Assembly: GCA_047602465.1 (NCBI GenBank)
Contig: JASGHF010000002.1
Location: 62,001-126,000, forward strand
DNA: 64,000 nucleotides
Origin: JADZAI01 sp047602465
Lineage (GTDB): Bacteria; Pseudomonadota; Alphaproteobacteria; Micropepsales; Micropepsaceae
Direction of reading: 5' to 3'
Below are positions 1 to 8,873 of this stretch, piece by piece (position 1 is the stretch's first letter; each line of letters starts with the position of its first letter). The notes beneath the pieces were generated by a model. The model ran no database searches. It saw only the letters and a list, made by a program, of their open reading frames with translations, and was not told where the DNA came from. A program made the position numbers and the translations under genes.

Positions 1-1
1 C

Positions 2-100
2 GATGCGACACCCTGGAGTGTCCTGTCGCGCTACCCTCTCAAGGCGCGGGAGGTCATTGACGGGCGCTGGATGCGGCTCAGGGGCTATCAGGCCGGCTAG
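2..100 (+). CDS. C-terminal tail of an upstream protein (partial)
   Basis: An open frame enters from the left edge and ends at TAG 98-100. The 32 visible residues are basic and aromatic-rich and end in ...LRGYQAG. The stop lies 43 bases before the next gene on the same strand, so the two may be co-transcribed. Too little is visible to name the family. It could be an envelope-polysaccharide protein given its neighbour, but that is inference only. Confidence 0.35.
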   Translation, partial: DATPWSVLSRYPLKAREVIDGRWMRLRGYQAG

Positions 101-109
101 GCCGGCCTG
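89..109 (+). terminator. 9-bp hairpin spanning the stop codon of the partial gene
   Basis: CAGGCCGGC and GCCGGCCTG form a perfect 9-bp stem whose 3-nt loop is the TAG stop. No U-tract follows directly; the T-run at 138-144 is too far away. It may slow transcription or protect the 3' end rather than act as an intrinsic terminator. Confidence 0.3.
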
Positions 110-143
110 ACAATCAAGAAGCCGCGTGTAGGGGGCACTTTTT

Positions 144-1178
144 TTGGAGCTGGTTGAGACGATAGCGCTGCCAGGCGTGGTCGGGGCCTTTTCGGCGCTT
201 GTGCTCTGCCTTGCGCGCATGCCCATCGCCCGCACGATGGCGCTCGTCGACCGGGCGGACCATCCGCGCAAGGCGCATATCGGCGCAGTCCCTCTGGTCG
301 GCGGCATCGCCCTGTTTCCCGCCATCGCCATCGCCTGCATTCAGGCCGTGGCGCTGGGCGCTTCGGATGACGCCCTGGGTATGATGGTCGGCGTTGTCTT
401 CAGCTTCTTCATGATCGGCTATGCCGACGACCGCATGCAGATCAGGCCGTCGCGCCGGCTGCTGCTGACCCTCGTTCTCTTTGCGGCCCTGGTGCTGATG
501 ACGCCGGCCTTTATGCCATCTGTGTTCACGATCGGCGGCCTGGAGCTGCATATCGGACCCGGCACGATCGCCCTGCTCGCCATTATCGGCGCCAGCGGCG
601 CCCTGAACGCGATCAATATGGCCGACGGACAGGATGGTCTCTGCGTCGGGCTGCTTCTTATCTGGCTGATGTTTCTCGCCGCGAAGTCGACGCTTCCCGT
701 GCAGAGCGCTGCTCTGCTCGCGGCACTCGCACTCGGCGTCGTGCTCGTCTTCAATCTCGCGGGTCTCGTCTTTCTCGGCGACATAGGCGCCTATGGCGTC
801 GGCGCGTTCGTCCTGTCGCTGATGCTCTACGGCGCCGGCGATGGCTCCATTGATCACGGTCAGATCGTCGCTCTGCTTGCAGTCCCCGTCACCGATTGCA
901 TCCTGCTGATGATCGAAAGGGTGCGGGGCGGCCATTCGCCTTACGACCCTGACCGGCAGCATCTGCATCACATATTGCAGGCGACATTCGGCAAGTGGCC
1001 GAGCCTTGCCGTTTATCTCAGTTTCGTCGCCCTCTGCGCCTTCGGAGCATATATGAGCGGCCCGGCAACGATTGTCGCCATAGGCGGCGCGATCGCCTTT
1101 GTCGTGATCGCCCGCCGGTTTGGACGGCGTGAGACTGAAGACGGGCCGCCATTGGCCGGCGACGATCTTCTCACCTAG
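144..1178 (+). CDS. Glycosyltransferase family 4 (WecA/MraY-type polyprenyl-phosphate sugar-1-phosphate transferase)
   Basis: This is a 344-residue polytopic inner-membrane enzyme that moves a sugar-1-phosphate from a UDP-sugar to undecaprenyl phosphate, the first step of O-antigen or exopolysaccharide synthesis. Family motifs are in order: D..DHPRKAH...P.VGG at about 36-53, the DD pair at 95-96, NAINMADGQD at 155-164, FLGD at 210-213 and the HLHH loop at 273-276. The start is TTG at 144, preceded by AGGGGG at good spacing. A later ATG at 220 would remove most of the first membrane helix. The stop overlaps the convergent isomerase stop in a shared CTAG. The UDP-sugar (GlcNAc, GalNAc or other) cannot be read from sequence. 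It is closer to WecA than MraY because no cell-division cluster surrounds it. Confidence 0.85.
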   Translation: MELVETIALPGVVGAFSALVLCLARMPIARTMALVDRADHPRKAHIGAVPLVGGIALFPAIAIACIQAVALGASDDALGMMVGVVFSFFMIGYADDRMQIRPSRRLLLTLVLFAALVLMTPAFMPSVFTIGGLELHIGPGTIALLAIIGASGALNAINMADGQDGLCVGLLLIWLMFLAAKSTLPVQSAALLAALALGVVLVFNLAGLVFLGDIGAYGVGAFVLSLMLYGAGDGSIDHGQIVALLAVPVTDCILLMIERVRGGHSPYDPDRQHLHHILQATFGKWPSLAVYLSFVALCAFGAYMSGPATIVAIGGAIAFVVIARRFGRRETEDGPPLAGDDLLT

Positions 1179-1819
1179 CGCCCGAAATCGGCCTGCTGAT
1201 CGGGGGCCGCGGCCGCGAAGGCGGGAAGAGCAGTGGCGGCCGCGTTGGCGCGCACGATGCGGGGGTAGGCGCCGAGCGGAATATCAAAGCGCCGCGCATT
1301 GGCGACCTGCGGCACCAGCACGACATCAGCCAGTGTCGGCACGCTGCCGCAGGCATAGGGACCGGCTGCATCGAGCATCGTCTCGACCGCCTTGAAGCCA
1401 ATATCGATCCAGTGCCGGTACCAGATCTTCGACGCCTCGGCATCGACCTTCAGGGTGTCGCTCAGATACTGCCGAACCCTCAGATTGTTCACGGGGTGAA
1501 TGTCGCAGGCGATGGACAGCGCGATCTGGCGCACACGCGCCCGGGCGACAGCGCCTTTCGGCAGCAACGGCGGCTCCGGATAGACTTCATCCAGATACTC
1601 GATGATCGCCAGAGACTGCGTGATCGTCGCATCCCCGTCGATCAGCGTCGGGATCAGCTCCAGCGGATTCAGCGCCGCATACTCCGCACCGTGTTGCTGC
1701 CCGCCATCCTTCAGCAGGTGGACGAAGCGCTCTTCCGGCTTCAACCCCTTCAGATTCAGCGCGATGCGTGTGCGATAAGCGGCCGACGAATGCGCGTAGG
1801 TATAGTGGACAAGTGTCAC
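1175..1819 (-). CDS. maiA: Maleylacetoacetate isomerase (zeta-class GST)
   Basis: This 214-residue cytosolic enzyme uses glutathione to convert maleylacetoacetate to fumarylacetoacetate in tyrosine and phenylalanine breakdown. The zeta-GST signature SSAAYRTRIALNLKGL lies at about 11-26, with NPLELIPTL and the QSLAIIEYLDE glutathione-site block following, and an all-helical C-terminal half. It starts at GTG 1819, sharing a 4-base GTGA overlap with the HPPD stop, so the two are translationally coupled. The HPPD neighbour supports this role over a generic GST. Homogentisate dioxygenase and fumarylacetoacetase are not in the window. Confidence 0.88.
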   Translation of the reverse strand: MTLVHYTYAHSSAAYRTRIALNLKGLKPEERFVHLLKDGGQQHGAEYAALNPLELIPTLIDGDATITQSLAIIEYLDEVYPEPPLLPKGAVARARVRQIALSIACDIHPVNNLRVRQYLSDTLKVDAEASKIWYRHWIDIGFKAVETMLDAAGPYACGSVPTLADVVLVPQVANARRFDIPLGAYPRIVRANAAATALPAFAAAAPDQQADFGR

Positions 1820-2886
1820 GCGTCGGCCGGGGCGCTGATGACACCGCGACGGATCTGGTCAAGTTCGATCGACTCGAACAGGGCCTTGAAATTCCCCTCG
1901 CCGAAGCCCTCATTGCCCTTGCGCTGGATCAGCTCGAAGAAAATCGGCCCGATCGCGTTCTGGGTGAATATCTGCAGCAGCAGCCCCTGATCCTCCGCCC
2001 CGTCGATCAGAATGCGGTCGGCGCGCAGGCGCTGTACATTCTCGCCGTGGCCCGGCAGGCGCTGGTCGATCAGGTCGAAATAGGTATCGATCGTGTCCTG
2101 GAACGCGACGCCCTTCTTCACGAGCACCTCGACCGTCTCGTAGATGTCTTTCACGCCCAGCGCGATGTGCTGGATGCCCTCGCCCTTGTAGAGATCGAGA
2201 TACTCGGCGATCTGCGACTTGTCGTCGGAGCTTTCGTTGATCGGGATGCGGATCTTTCCGTCCGGGCTGGTCATAGCGCGGCTTTTCAGACCCGTCACCT
2301 TGCCCTCGATGTCGAAGTAGCGGATCTCGCGGAAGTTGAAGAGCGTCTCATAGAAGCCCGCCCACTTGTCCATGTTGCCGCGATAGACGTTGTGCGTAAC
2401 ATGATCGAGATAGGTCATGCCGGCACCGGCATGCTCGAAACCCAGCTTCTCGTCCGTCGGCACGAAATCGACATCATAGATCGAGCGGTCCCCGTAGCGG
2501 TCGACCAGATAGATCACACTGCCGCCGATCCCCTTGATCGCCGGTATGTTCAGTTCCATCGGGCCTACTGCCGCCTCATGCGGCTCGGCGCCCAGATCCA
2601 GCGCCCGCTTGAACGCCTTGGCGGAATCGCGCACGCGGAAGCCCATGGCGCAGGCGGACGGGCCATGCGCCTTGGCGAAGGTCGCGCCATGACTGCCCGG
2701 CTCGGCATTCACGATGAAGTTCACATCGCCCTGGCGATAGAGAGTCACATCCTTGGAGCGGTGCTTGCCAACGGCGCGGAAGCCCATTTGCTCGAACAGC
2801 CGGCCGAGTTCGGCGGTGTCGGGGGCGGTGTACTCAACGAACTCGAAGCCGTCGGTGCCCATGGGATTTTCAAAAAGATCGGCCAT
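1816..2886 (-). CDS. hppD: 4-hydroxyphenylpyruvate dioxygenase
   Basis: This is a non-haem Fe(II) dioxygenase of 356 residues that converts 4-hydroxyphenylpyruvate to homogentisate, the committed step of tyrosine degradation. It has two VOC-type halves. The predicted iron ligands are visible: His162 in DHVTHN, His240 in GIQHIALG and Glu318 in GPIFFELIQRKG. The C-terminal helix region (FGEGNFKALFESIE) that caps the active site is intact. The start ATG at 2886 follows an AGGAGGA Shine-Dalgarno. It leads a two-gene operon with the isomerase and is transcribed divergently from the PPK2 gene. Confidence 0.95.
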   Translation of the reverse strand: MADLFENPMGTDGFEFVEYTAPDTAELGRLFEQMGFRAVGKHRSKDVTLYRQGDVNFIVNAEPGSHGATFAKAHGPSACAMGFRVRDSAKAFKRALDLGAEPHEAAVGPMELNIPAIKGIGGSVIYLVDRYGDRSIYDVDFVPTDEKLGFEHAGAGMTYLDHVTHNVYRGNMDKWAGFYETLFNFREIRYFDIEGKVTGLKSRAMTSPDGKIRIPINESSDDKSQIAEYLDLYKGEGIQHIALGVKDIYETVEVLVKKGVAFQDTIDTYFDLIDQRLPGHGENVQRLRADRILIDGAEDQGLLLQIFTQNAIGPIFFELIQRKGNEGFGEGNFKALFESIELDQIRRGVISAPADA

Positions 2887-3028
2887 TTTCGGATGTCTCC
2901 TCCTGGCGTGGTTTGCAACATGATAAGCGGCCCACCCCGCGCCGCCAACGGCGGGACGAAAGGCCTGCTTGAGGTTTTGCGCAACGCTGTTTCAATGCGC
3001 GTCGGTACAGGCAAGAAAGTTGTCCAAC

Positions 3029-3826
3029 ATGCCCAAAAAGCCGGAATCGCTGCCCGACGGCGACAAGCTCAGCGACGACGAGTATGAGACCGCGCTCTAC
3101 GACCTCCAGGTCGAACTGGTGAAGTTCCAGCGGGACATTATCGCCAATGGCGAGAAAGTCCTTGTCATCATGGAAGGGCGCGACGGGGCCGGAAAAGACG
3201 GGACGATCAAACGGATTATCGAGCACCTCTCGCCGCGCGAAACCCGGGTCGTCGCGATGCCCAAGCCGTCGGATCGCGAAGCCTCGCAATGGTATTTCCA
3301 GCGCTTCGTGCCACATCTGCCGTCAGGCGGCGAGTTCGTCCTCTTCAACCGCTCCTGGTACAACCGGGCGGGCGTCGAACCGGTCATGGGCTTCTGCACG
3401 CCGCAGCAGACCGAGCATTTCCTCGACGAGGTGCCGGCCTTTGAGACCATGCTGGTCAAATCCGGCATCCAGCTCTTCAAATACTATCTGGACATCGACA
3501 AGGCCGAGCAGACGGAGCGGCTGGAAGCGCGCCATGAAGACCCTCTGAAACAGTGGAAAATTTCGCCGATCGACGCCAAGGCGATCGAGAAGTGGAAGCC
3601 CTATACCAAGGCGCGCGATGTGATGCTTGCGCGTACCAGCCACAAGCATGGCCCCTGGACTGCCGTGCAGGCCAACTCGAAGAAGCAGGCGCGCATCAAC
3701 ATCATCCGCGATTTGCTGGCCCGGTCCGACTACAAAGGAAAACGGTCGGCCCTTCTCAGGACCGACCGCCGCATCATTCTTCCGGTCAACGCCGCTCTGC
3801 TGAAATCGGGGCGGCTGTCGAGATAG
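3029..3826 (+). CDS. ppk2: Polyphosphate kinase 2 family protein
   Basis: This 265-residue single-domain PPK2 transfers phosphate between inorganic polyphosphate and nucleotides; this class mostly regenerates NTP or NDP from polyP. The Walker A motif GRDGAGKDG is at 50-58, the lid/Walker B block FVLFNRSWYNRAGVEPV at about 103-119, and the YYLDIDK and HEDPLKQWKISPID signatures follow. The start is taken at ATG 3029 (MPKKPESLP); the open frame extends 20 residues upstream but that stretch has no family similarity. Substrate class (ADP, GDP or AMP) cannot be fixed by eye. The stop is 4 bp from the convergent small membrane-protein gene. Confidence 0.9.
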   Translation: MPKKPESLPDGDKLSDDEYETALYDLQVELVKFQRDIIANGEKVLVIMEGRDGAGKDGTIKRIIEHLSPRETRVVAMPKPSDREASQWYFQRFVPHLPSGGEFVLFNRSWYNRAGVEPVMGFCTPQQTEHFLDEVPAFETMLVKSGIQLFKYYLDIDKAEQTERLEARHEDPLKQWKISPIDAKAIEKWKPYTKARDVMLARTSHKHGPWTAVQANSKKQARINIIRDLLARSDYKGKRSALLRTDRRIILPVNAALLKSGRLSR

Positions 3827-3830
3827 CCGC

Positions 3831-4094
3831 CTAGGCAGCCCGCCTTATCAGCGACAGGACCAGCAGGATGATCACGCCGCCGATCGTGGCGTGAATGATG
3901 CTGATCAAAATCGCATTGTCCGTGCCGAGGGCAACGCCAAGACGCGGGAACAGCCAGGACGCAACGAACGCGCCCAGGATACCGATGATGATATTGCCGA
4001 CGATGCCGAACCCGGCGCCTTTGACGATAACGCCGGCAAGCCAGCCCGCGATGCCGCCGATAATCAACGCGATGATAATGGCTTCCGCACTCAT
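3831..4094 (-). CDS. GlsB/YeaQ/YmgE family stress-associated membrane protein
   Basis: This small 87-residue protein has three hydrophobic segments and the family signature GGIAGWLAG near the N-terminus, GFGIVGNIIIGILGAFVASWL in the middle and a final hydrophobic helix ending RRAA. The older name is transglycosylase-associated protein. Members are often induced by envelope or acid stress, and the biochemical role is unknown. A GGAGGG ribosome-binding site precedes ATG 4094. It is monocistronic, and the next gene upstream is divergent. Confidence 0.85.
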   Translation of the reverse strand: MSAEAIIIALIIGGIAGWLAGVIVKGAGFGIVGNIIIGILGAFVASWLFPRLGVALGTDNAILISIIHATIGGVIILLVLSLIRRAA

Positions 4095-4273
4095 ATCCGT
4101 CCCTCCTGCCGGCCCTGCCGGCCGTACTAGCCTAACGGACAGAGGGAACTTGAGTTCCGTGACGGGCGGTCATCGTTCAAATTAAGCGGAATTTATCGGC
4201 ACCCGCCGCGATTCTGCGTTAATTCCCGTCCGCTAGACTATCCGGCGTTCGAGTTGCCGGCCGTCGGGGGTCC

Positions 4274-5149
4274 ATGATCAAGTTGCTGCTTATGCTGGGC
4301 TTTTTGGCGGCGGCGCAACCTGCGCCGACTTTGTTGCTGCCCGCTCAACCGCTGGGTGAGCCGATCGACTGCAACGGCCCGGTCTTCAAGGCGCAGATCT
4401 TCAATGACGATCTGGAATGCCGCGAAGTCTCCCGGACCAGGCTCACCATCAACGATCAAACGATCACCCTCCGCCTGCTGCACGACGAGGATGTGGACGC
4501 CACCCTCCCGCCCGGCTATGCGGAAGCGGCCTACCAGGCCATCGCCCGCTCCTTTGAAGTCGTCGCCAAGGAACGCGGCCTCAAATTCCACAATGTCTCG
4601 ATCCTTCCGGTCGAGGCCTACGGCCAGCGCCGGGAAGCGCGAATGTCGGGCGTCACCTACTGGCGCGGAAAGTCGGAATGCATCATCGCGCTCGAAGTGA
4701 TCACGGCCTCGCGCCTGACGGCAGAAGAGAACCTGCATATGTTCAGGTTCATCGTGACGCACGAGGCCTTTCACTGCGTCCAGTCCTGGAACTGGTCGCA
4801 CCAGATGGCGCTGGAGACGTCCACCTGGTGGCGCGAAGGATCGGCGGACCTCATCGGCATGCTCGCCTATCCCGGCGCTTCGGCGCAGAAGAAGGTCAAC
4901 CAGGGATTCGCCGAAATCGCCGACGCCAAGTCCGTGCTAGAGATGGACTATGGCAATGTCGTCTTCTTCCATTGGCTATGGTCGCAGTCGCCGTCCCAGG
5001 TATTCGATCTGATTGCGGCGATGCCGACGGACAAGGCCTACGATTCGATGGCCTCCCAGGAGGCTGCCCTGCATGCCTTCCTGCCAAAGGAAGCCCCCGG
5101 CAAATATGCCGCCGCCTATCGCGGTGCGCGGATCTACGCCCAGCAGTAA
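4274..5149 (+). CDS. Secreted putative metallopeptidase with HExxH...WREG motif
   Basis: The 291-residue protein begins with a signal peptide (LLLMLGFLAAAQPAP) and should be periplasmic. HEAFH at 163-167 matches the zinc-binding HExxH pattern. WWREGSAD follows, with Glu188 exactly 21 residues after the second His, the arrangement expected of a gluzincin third ligand. Cys residues at 33, 49, 136 and 168 suggest disulphides. A second secreted protein at 47565-49268 has the same HE.FHCVQ.WN and WW.EG.A blocks with identical spacing, so the two form a family. No named family is recognised with certainty. The motif supports metallopeptidase function, but no substrate can be inferred. An 8-bp hairpin lies just after the stop. 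Confidence 0.7.
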   Translation: MIKLLLMLGFLAAAQPAPTLLLPAQPLGEPIDCNGPVFKAQIFNDDLECREVSRTRLTINDQTITLRLLHDEDVDATLPPGYAEAAYQAIARSFEVVAKERGLKFHNVSILPVEAYGQRREARMSGVTYWRGKSECIIALEVITASRLTAEENLHMFRFIVTHEAFHCVQSWNWSHQMALETSTWWREGSADLIGMLAYPGASAQKKVNQGFAEIADAKSVLEMDYGNVVFFHWLWSQSPSQVFDLIAAMPTDKAYDSMASQEAALHAFLPKEAPGKYAAAYRGARIYAQQ

Positions 5150-5150
5150 C

Positions 5151-5170
5151 CGGCGGCCCGAAGGCCGCCG
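5151..5170. terminator. 8-bp hairpin between the secreted-protein gene and tRNA-Lys
   Basis: CGGCGGCC and GGCCGCCG pair perfectly around a CGAA loop (UUCG on the minus strand, an extra-stable tetraloop). It sits one base after the plus-strand stop and 22 bases past the tRNA 3' end, so it could serve either convergent transcript. No U-tract is seen on either strand. Confidence 0.4.
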
Positions 5171-5192
5171 AAATCCGCGAAAAAGAAGGAAA

Positions 5193-5268
<76 letters not shown>

Positions 5269-5323
5269 CCGGGAGGGCGGCGTATAGAGCACCCGCTCCG
5301 CCCTGTCCAGCGCCCTTGCACGC

Positions 5324-6475
5324 CTAAATCAGCAGGCCTGTCTGGCGCGGAATTTCCCGCTCCTTGTGGACATAAACGCTCATCAGGATGCCGAAACCCA
5401 TCATCACGGTCAGCATCGCCGTACCGCCATACGAGACGAGCGGAAGTGGAATGCCAACGACGGGAATCAGGCCCATCACCATCGCCATGTTGATCAGGAT
5501 ATAGGCCAGAACGTTCATGGTCAGACCGAGCGCTACGACCCGGGAGAAATGCGCTCTCGCCCCCAAACCGATCGAAAGCCCGATTCCCAGCACGATGACG
5601 TAGAGCCCCATCAGGAACAGGCAGCCGACCAGCCCGAACTCCTCCCCGAGCATGACGAAAATGAAGTCGGTATGCTTCTCCGGCAGAAAGTCGAGTTGGC
5701 TCTGGGTGCCGTTCATGAAGCCTTTGCCGAACAGCCCGCCTGAACCCATGGCGATATTCGCCTGGGTGATATTGTAGCCGGCGCCAAGCGGATCACGGCT
5801 CGGGTCTAGGAAGGTGTCGATGCGCTCCCGCTGGTAGGGGTGCAGCATCTCGTAGGCGACCGGAATGGCGGCGCCCACGGCCGTAACGGCCACGATGATG
5901 ATCCACCACCGCAGACCCGAGACGAACAACACGCACGCCCCGATGAAGCAGAGAATGGTCGCCGTTCCCAGATTGGGCTGCATCAGCACCAGCATCACCG
6001 GCACACCGATCAGCGCGAGCGGCACGATCAGACTGCGAAGCTTGATCGCCTCGTCATAAGTGCGTCCGTGGAAATAGCGCGCCAGAGCCAGCACAAGCGC
6101 CAGCTTCATGAGCTCGGACGGCTGGATCTGGATGATGCCAAGATTGATCCATCGCTCGGCGCCTTTGCCGACATGGCCCATGAACTGCACCAGCAGCAGC
6201 AGACCGATACACGCGACGTAGAACGGATAGGCAATCGACATCCATACGCGAATATCGATCATTGCGAAGGCGACCAGGATCACCAGCCCCACCAGGAAAC
6301 GGATGATCTGCTGCTTCGCCCAGGGGTCAAGCGACCCGCCCGCGACCGAATACAGCATCAGGAAACCGATCGAGGCGATCGTCGTCACCGCCAGCAGAAG
6401 CGGCCAATGAAGATCGAGAATTTTACGGAGCCTGGAGGGCTGCGGCCGATCAAAGCCTAAAGTACGGGTCGCCAT
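5324..6475 (-). CDS. rodA: Peptidoglycan glycosyltransferase RodA
   Basis: This is a 383-residue SEDS-family membrane protein that polymerises lipid II into glycan strands in the elongasome, paired with PBP2. About ten hydrophobic segments are visible. Signature blocks include QPNLGTATILCF, the extracellular loop with QLDFLPEKHTDFIFVMLGEEFG, and PLPLVSYGGTAML near the C-terminus. The start is ATG 6475 (MATRTLGFD), one base after the PBP2 stop. A longer in-frame extension upstream overlaps mrdA and is rejected. It is the last protein gene of the mreB-mreC-mreD-mrdA-rodA operon. Confidence 0.95.
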   Translation of the reverse strand: MATRTLGFDRPQPSRLRKILDLHWPLLLAVTTIASIGFLMLYSVAGGSLDPWAKQQIIRFLVGLVILVAFAMIDIRVWMSIAYPFYVACIGLLLLVQFMGHVGKGAERWINLGIIQIQPSELMKLALVLALARYFHGRTYDEAIKLRSLIVPLALIGVPVMLVLMQPNLGTATILCFIGACVLFVSGLRWWIIIVAVTAVGAAIPVAYEMLHPYQRERIDTFLDPSRDPLGAGYNITQANIAMGSGGLFGKGFMNGTQSQLDFLPEKHTDFIFVMLGEEFGLVGCLFLMGLYVIVLGIGLSIGLGARAHFSRVVALGLTMNVLAYILINMAMVMGLIPVVGIPLPLVSYGGTAMLTVMMGFGILMSVYVHKEREIPRQTGLLI

Positions 6476-6476
6476 G

Positions 6477-8345
6477 TCAAGCAGGCACGACGCTTGCGAC
6501 CGGCGCGCCGGCGGGGTCGTGATATTTTTCAAGCGTCCGCTGCATGATGTCCTTGGCGATCGGCGCGGCCGCCTTGCTGCCGCCCTGCCCGTGCTCCACG
6601 ACGACCGCCATCGCGAAACGCGGCGCTTCGACGGGCGCAAAGCAGATGAACAGCGCGTGGTTGCGGAGATGCCAGGGCACGGCGTTGCCTTTGAGCGTAC
6701 CGCCGACGCTCTTCGCGCCTCGCACCTGCGCCGTTCCCGTCTTGCCTGCCATCTTGAAATCCCCGGCCAGCCGCGACCGGCCGGCGGTGCCGCCTGCGGC
6801 GTTCACCACCGCGTCCATTCCGTGGTGTATCAGCGCCAGATGCTCCGGAGGTATGCCAAGGTCGGCCGCAATCGGCTGCGGCTCCGGCACGCCGCCCACC
6901 GCCCGGACGATCCGCGGCATGACAGCCTTTCCGCCATTCGCCACGCGCGCCGTCATGACCGCGAGTTGCAACGGCGTAGCCGTGACATAGCCCTGCCCGA
7001 TCGCCGCGTTCAGCGCATCGCCCGGCCGCACCTCCTCGCCAAACCGCTCCATCTTCCAGGCCGTCGACGGGATCGATCCGCGTCGCTCACCCGGGACCTG
7101 GAATCCGAACTTCTCGCCGAGGCCCAGCCGGTGCGCCATGCCCGCAATGGCATCCAGCCCAACGCGGCGTCCTACTTCGTAGAAGAAAACATTGCACGAG
7201 ACCTTCAAGGCGTCCGAAACATTTACGGCGCCGTGGCCGCCGCCGCGATGGCAGTGGAACGTATGGCTGCCGAGCCGCAGATAACCCGGACAACGGATAC
7301 GCGTGCCGCCGTCGATCACCCCCGCGGCCATGCCCGCCAGGCCCGTGCAAACCTTGAAGGTCGATCCCGGCGCGTATTCACCGGCCAGCGCCTTGTTCAG
7401 CAGCGGCTTGTAGGGGTCTTCGTTCATCTCCTCCCAGCGCTTCTGACTGAAGCCGGTGATGAACTCGTTAGGGTCGAATCCGGGGCTCGACACAAACGCG
7501 AGAATGTCGCCGGAGTGGACATCCAGCAGCACAGCGCTGGCGCTTTCGCCCAGCATACGCTCCTGCGCGAACCGCTGAAGCTCCATATCGAGCGTCAGTT
7601 CGACATCCGAGCCCGGACGCCCCTCCTGCCGGTCCAGTTCGCGGATGACCCGGCCGTGGGCATTGACCTCCACCTGACGAACGCCGCCCGTGCCACGCAG
7701 GTCGCGGTCCACCGCACGCTCGACGCCATTCTTGCCGATTGGAAAGCCGGGCAGCCGCAACAACGGATCGCCGTCGTCGCGCGTCTTGAGATCGTTCTCT
7801 GACACAGCAGCAACATAGCCAAGCACGTGGCTCAGCTCGGTGCCGAAGGGATAGGTCCGCACCTGCCCGACATCGGCGACGATCCCCGGCAGTTCAGGCG
7901 CCGCGAGATTGATCCGCGAGAATGTCTCCCAGTCGAGACCGTCCGCCGCGGTGACTGCAGCAAGTCCGGCTTTGGTGCGGGATTCTCTCTTGATCTTCTC
8001 GCGTTGCTTTGGCGTGACGGTCACGAAGCGCTCAAGCAGATCGAGCGAGTTGTCGATCGAGGCCGTCTGATCGGGCACCAGAAGCGCGCGGTAGTTGGGC
8101 CGGTTGCCCGCCAACTCCACCATGTTCCGGTCCGTGATCCGCCCACGCGGAGGCGCCAGAAGCTGAAGATTGATGCGGTTGTCTTCCGCCAGCGTCCGGT
8201 ACTTGTCGGATTCAAGTATCTGCAGCTGGTACATACGCGCCACGAGACCGCTCAGCAGCGCCGTAGCGCCCACACCCAGCAGCAGCGTGCGCCGCGTGAA
8301 GGATGCGGATCGCTCGTGCTCGTCGCGCTCGCTGTAGAGGCCCAT
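6477..8345 (-). CDS. mrdA: Penicillin-binding protein 2 (elongasome transpeptidase)
   Basis: The 622-residue class B PBP cross-links peptidoglycan during side-wall growth with RodA. One N-terminal membrane helix (about 19-37) anchors it. The pedestal region follows with RGRITDRN at 67-74. The transpeptidase motifs are complete: STFK at 328-331 (nucleophile Ser328), SCN at 383-385 and KTGT at 535-538. The operon position between mreD and rodA, with gaps of 3 and 1 bp, supports co-translation and distinguishes it from the divisome enzyme FtsI. Confidence 0.95.
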   Translation of the reverse strand: MGLYSERDEHERSASFTRRTLLLGVGATALLSGLVARMYQLQILESDKYRTLAEDNRINLQLLAPPRGRITDRNMVELAGNRPNYRALLVPDQTASIDNSLDLLERFVTVTPKQREKIKRESRTKAGLAAVTAADGLDWETFSRINLAAPELPGIVADVGQVRTYPFGTELSHVLGYVAAVSENDLKTRDDGDPLLRLPGFPIGKNGVERAVDRDLRGTGGVRQVEVNAHGRVIRELDRQEGRPGSDVELTLDMELQRFAQERMLGESASAVLLDVHSGDILAFVSSPGFDPNEFITGFSQKRWEEMNEDPYKPLLNKALAGEYAPGSTFKVCTGLAGMAAGVIDGGTRIRCPGYLRLGSHTFHCHRGGGHGAVNVSDALKVSCNVFFYEVGRRVGLDAIAGMAHRLGLGEKFGFQVPGERRGSIPSTAWKMERFGEEVRPGDALNAAIGQGYVTATPLQLAVMTARVANGGKAVMPRIVRAVGGVPEPQPIAADLGIPPEHLALIHHGMDAVVNAAGGTAGRSRLAGDFKMAGKTGTAQVRGAKSVGGTLKGNAVPWHLRNHALFICFAPVEAPRFAMAVVVEHGQGGSKAAAPIAKDIMQRTLEKYHDPAGAPVASVVPA

Positions 8346-8348
8346 CGA

Positions 8349-8873
8349 TCAGGCCCTCATCGGCGCGATGACGCGCCGCTCGATGAAGGCGAAGGCGAAG
8401 CCGAAGAACGGGTAAAGGCCAATGGAAACCAGCCCCTGCACCACGAATTTCAGCGGCTCCTGCACCTCCCACGCATAAAGCGACCACAGCCCCCAGGCGA
8501 GGAAGCAGGCCGTCGCGCAGGTCAACGCGAACAACGCCCACGCCGTGTAGATCACACGCCCGAACGTGTCGCGCAGCACCAACGCCATGGCGTGACAGAC
8601 GAGGAATGTCAGCGCCCACAGACCGAGCGGCGCGCCGCTCAGCAGGTCATAGGCGAGACCCGTGAAGAAAATCGGGGCGGGGGTCATCAGATCACCCCGA
8701 TGCGTGCCGAAGAAGAACACCACCATCAGCGGATAGAGCGGCGTCATCTCCAGATCGCCCGGCATTCTCAGCGGCAGGATGGCGATGATGACGGCCAGGA
8801 TCGCCAGCAGGAACGGCATCCGCCGTCCGATCCATTTGATGAAGCGCGAGAAGATCGAAATGACCATCGTCAA
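8349..8873 (-). CDS. mreD: Rod shape-determining protein MreD
   Basis: This is a 174-residue integral membrane protein with about five hydrophobic helices and the conserved core LMVVFFFGTHRGDLMTP...GLAYDLLSGAPLG. It links MreC to the membrane part of the elongasome. The start codon overlaps the mreC stop by 4 bp (8870-8873), and mrdA begins 3 bp after its stop, showing tight translational coupling. Confidence 0.92.
   Translation of the reverse strand: MTMVISIFSRFIKWIGRRMPFLLAILAVIIAILPLRMPGDLEMTPLYPLMVVFFFGTHRGDLMTPAPIFFTGLAYDLLSGAPLGLWALTFLVCHAMALVLRDTFGRVIYTAWALFALTCATACFLAWGLWSLYAWEVQEPLKFVVQGLVSIGLYPFFGFAFAFIERRVIAPMRA

Noticed and set aside
138..144. T-run considered as an intrinsic terminator
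   Set aside because: It is 28 bp from the nearest hairpin and immediately precedes the TTG start of the next gene.
4274..4330. Lipoprotein signal for the short HExxH protein
   Set aside because: No Cys follows the hydrophobic stretch in a lipobox; a normal signal peptide is a better fit.
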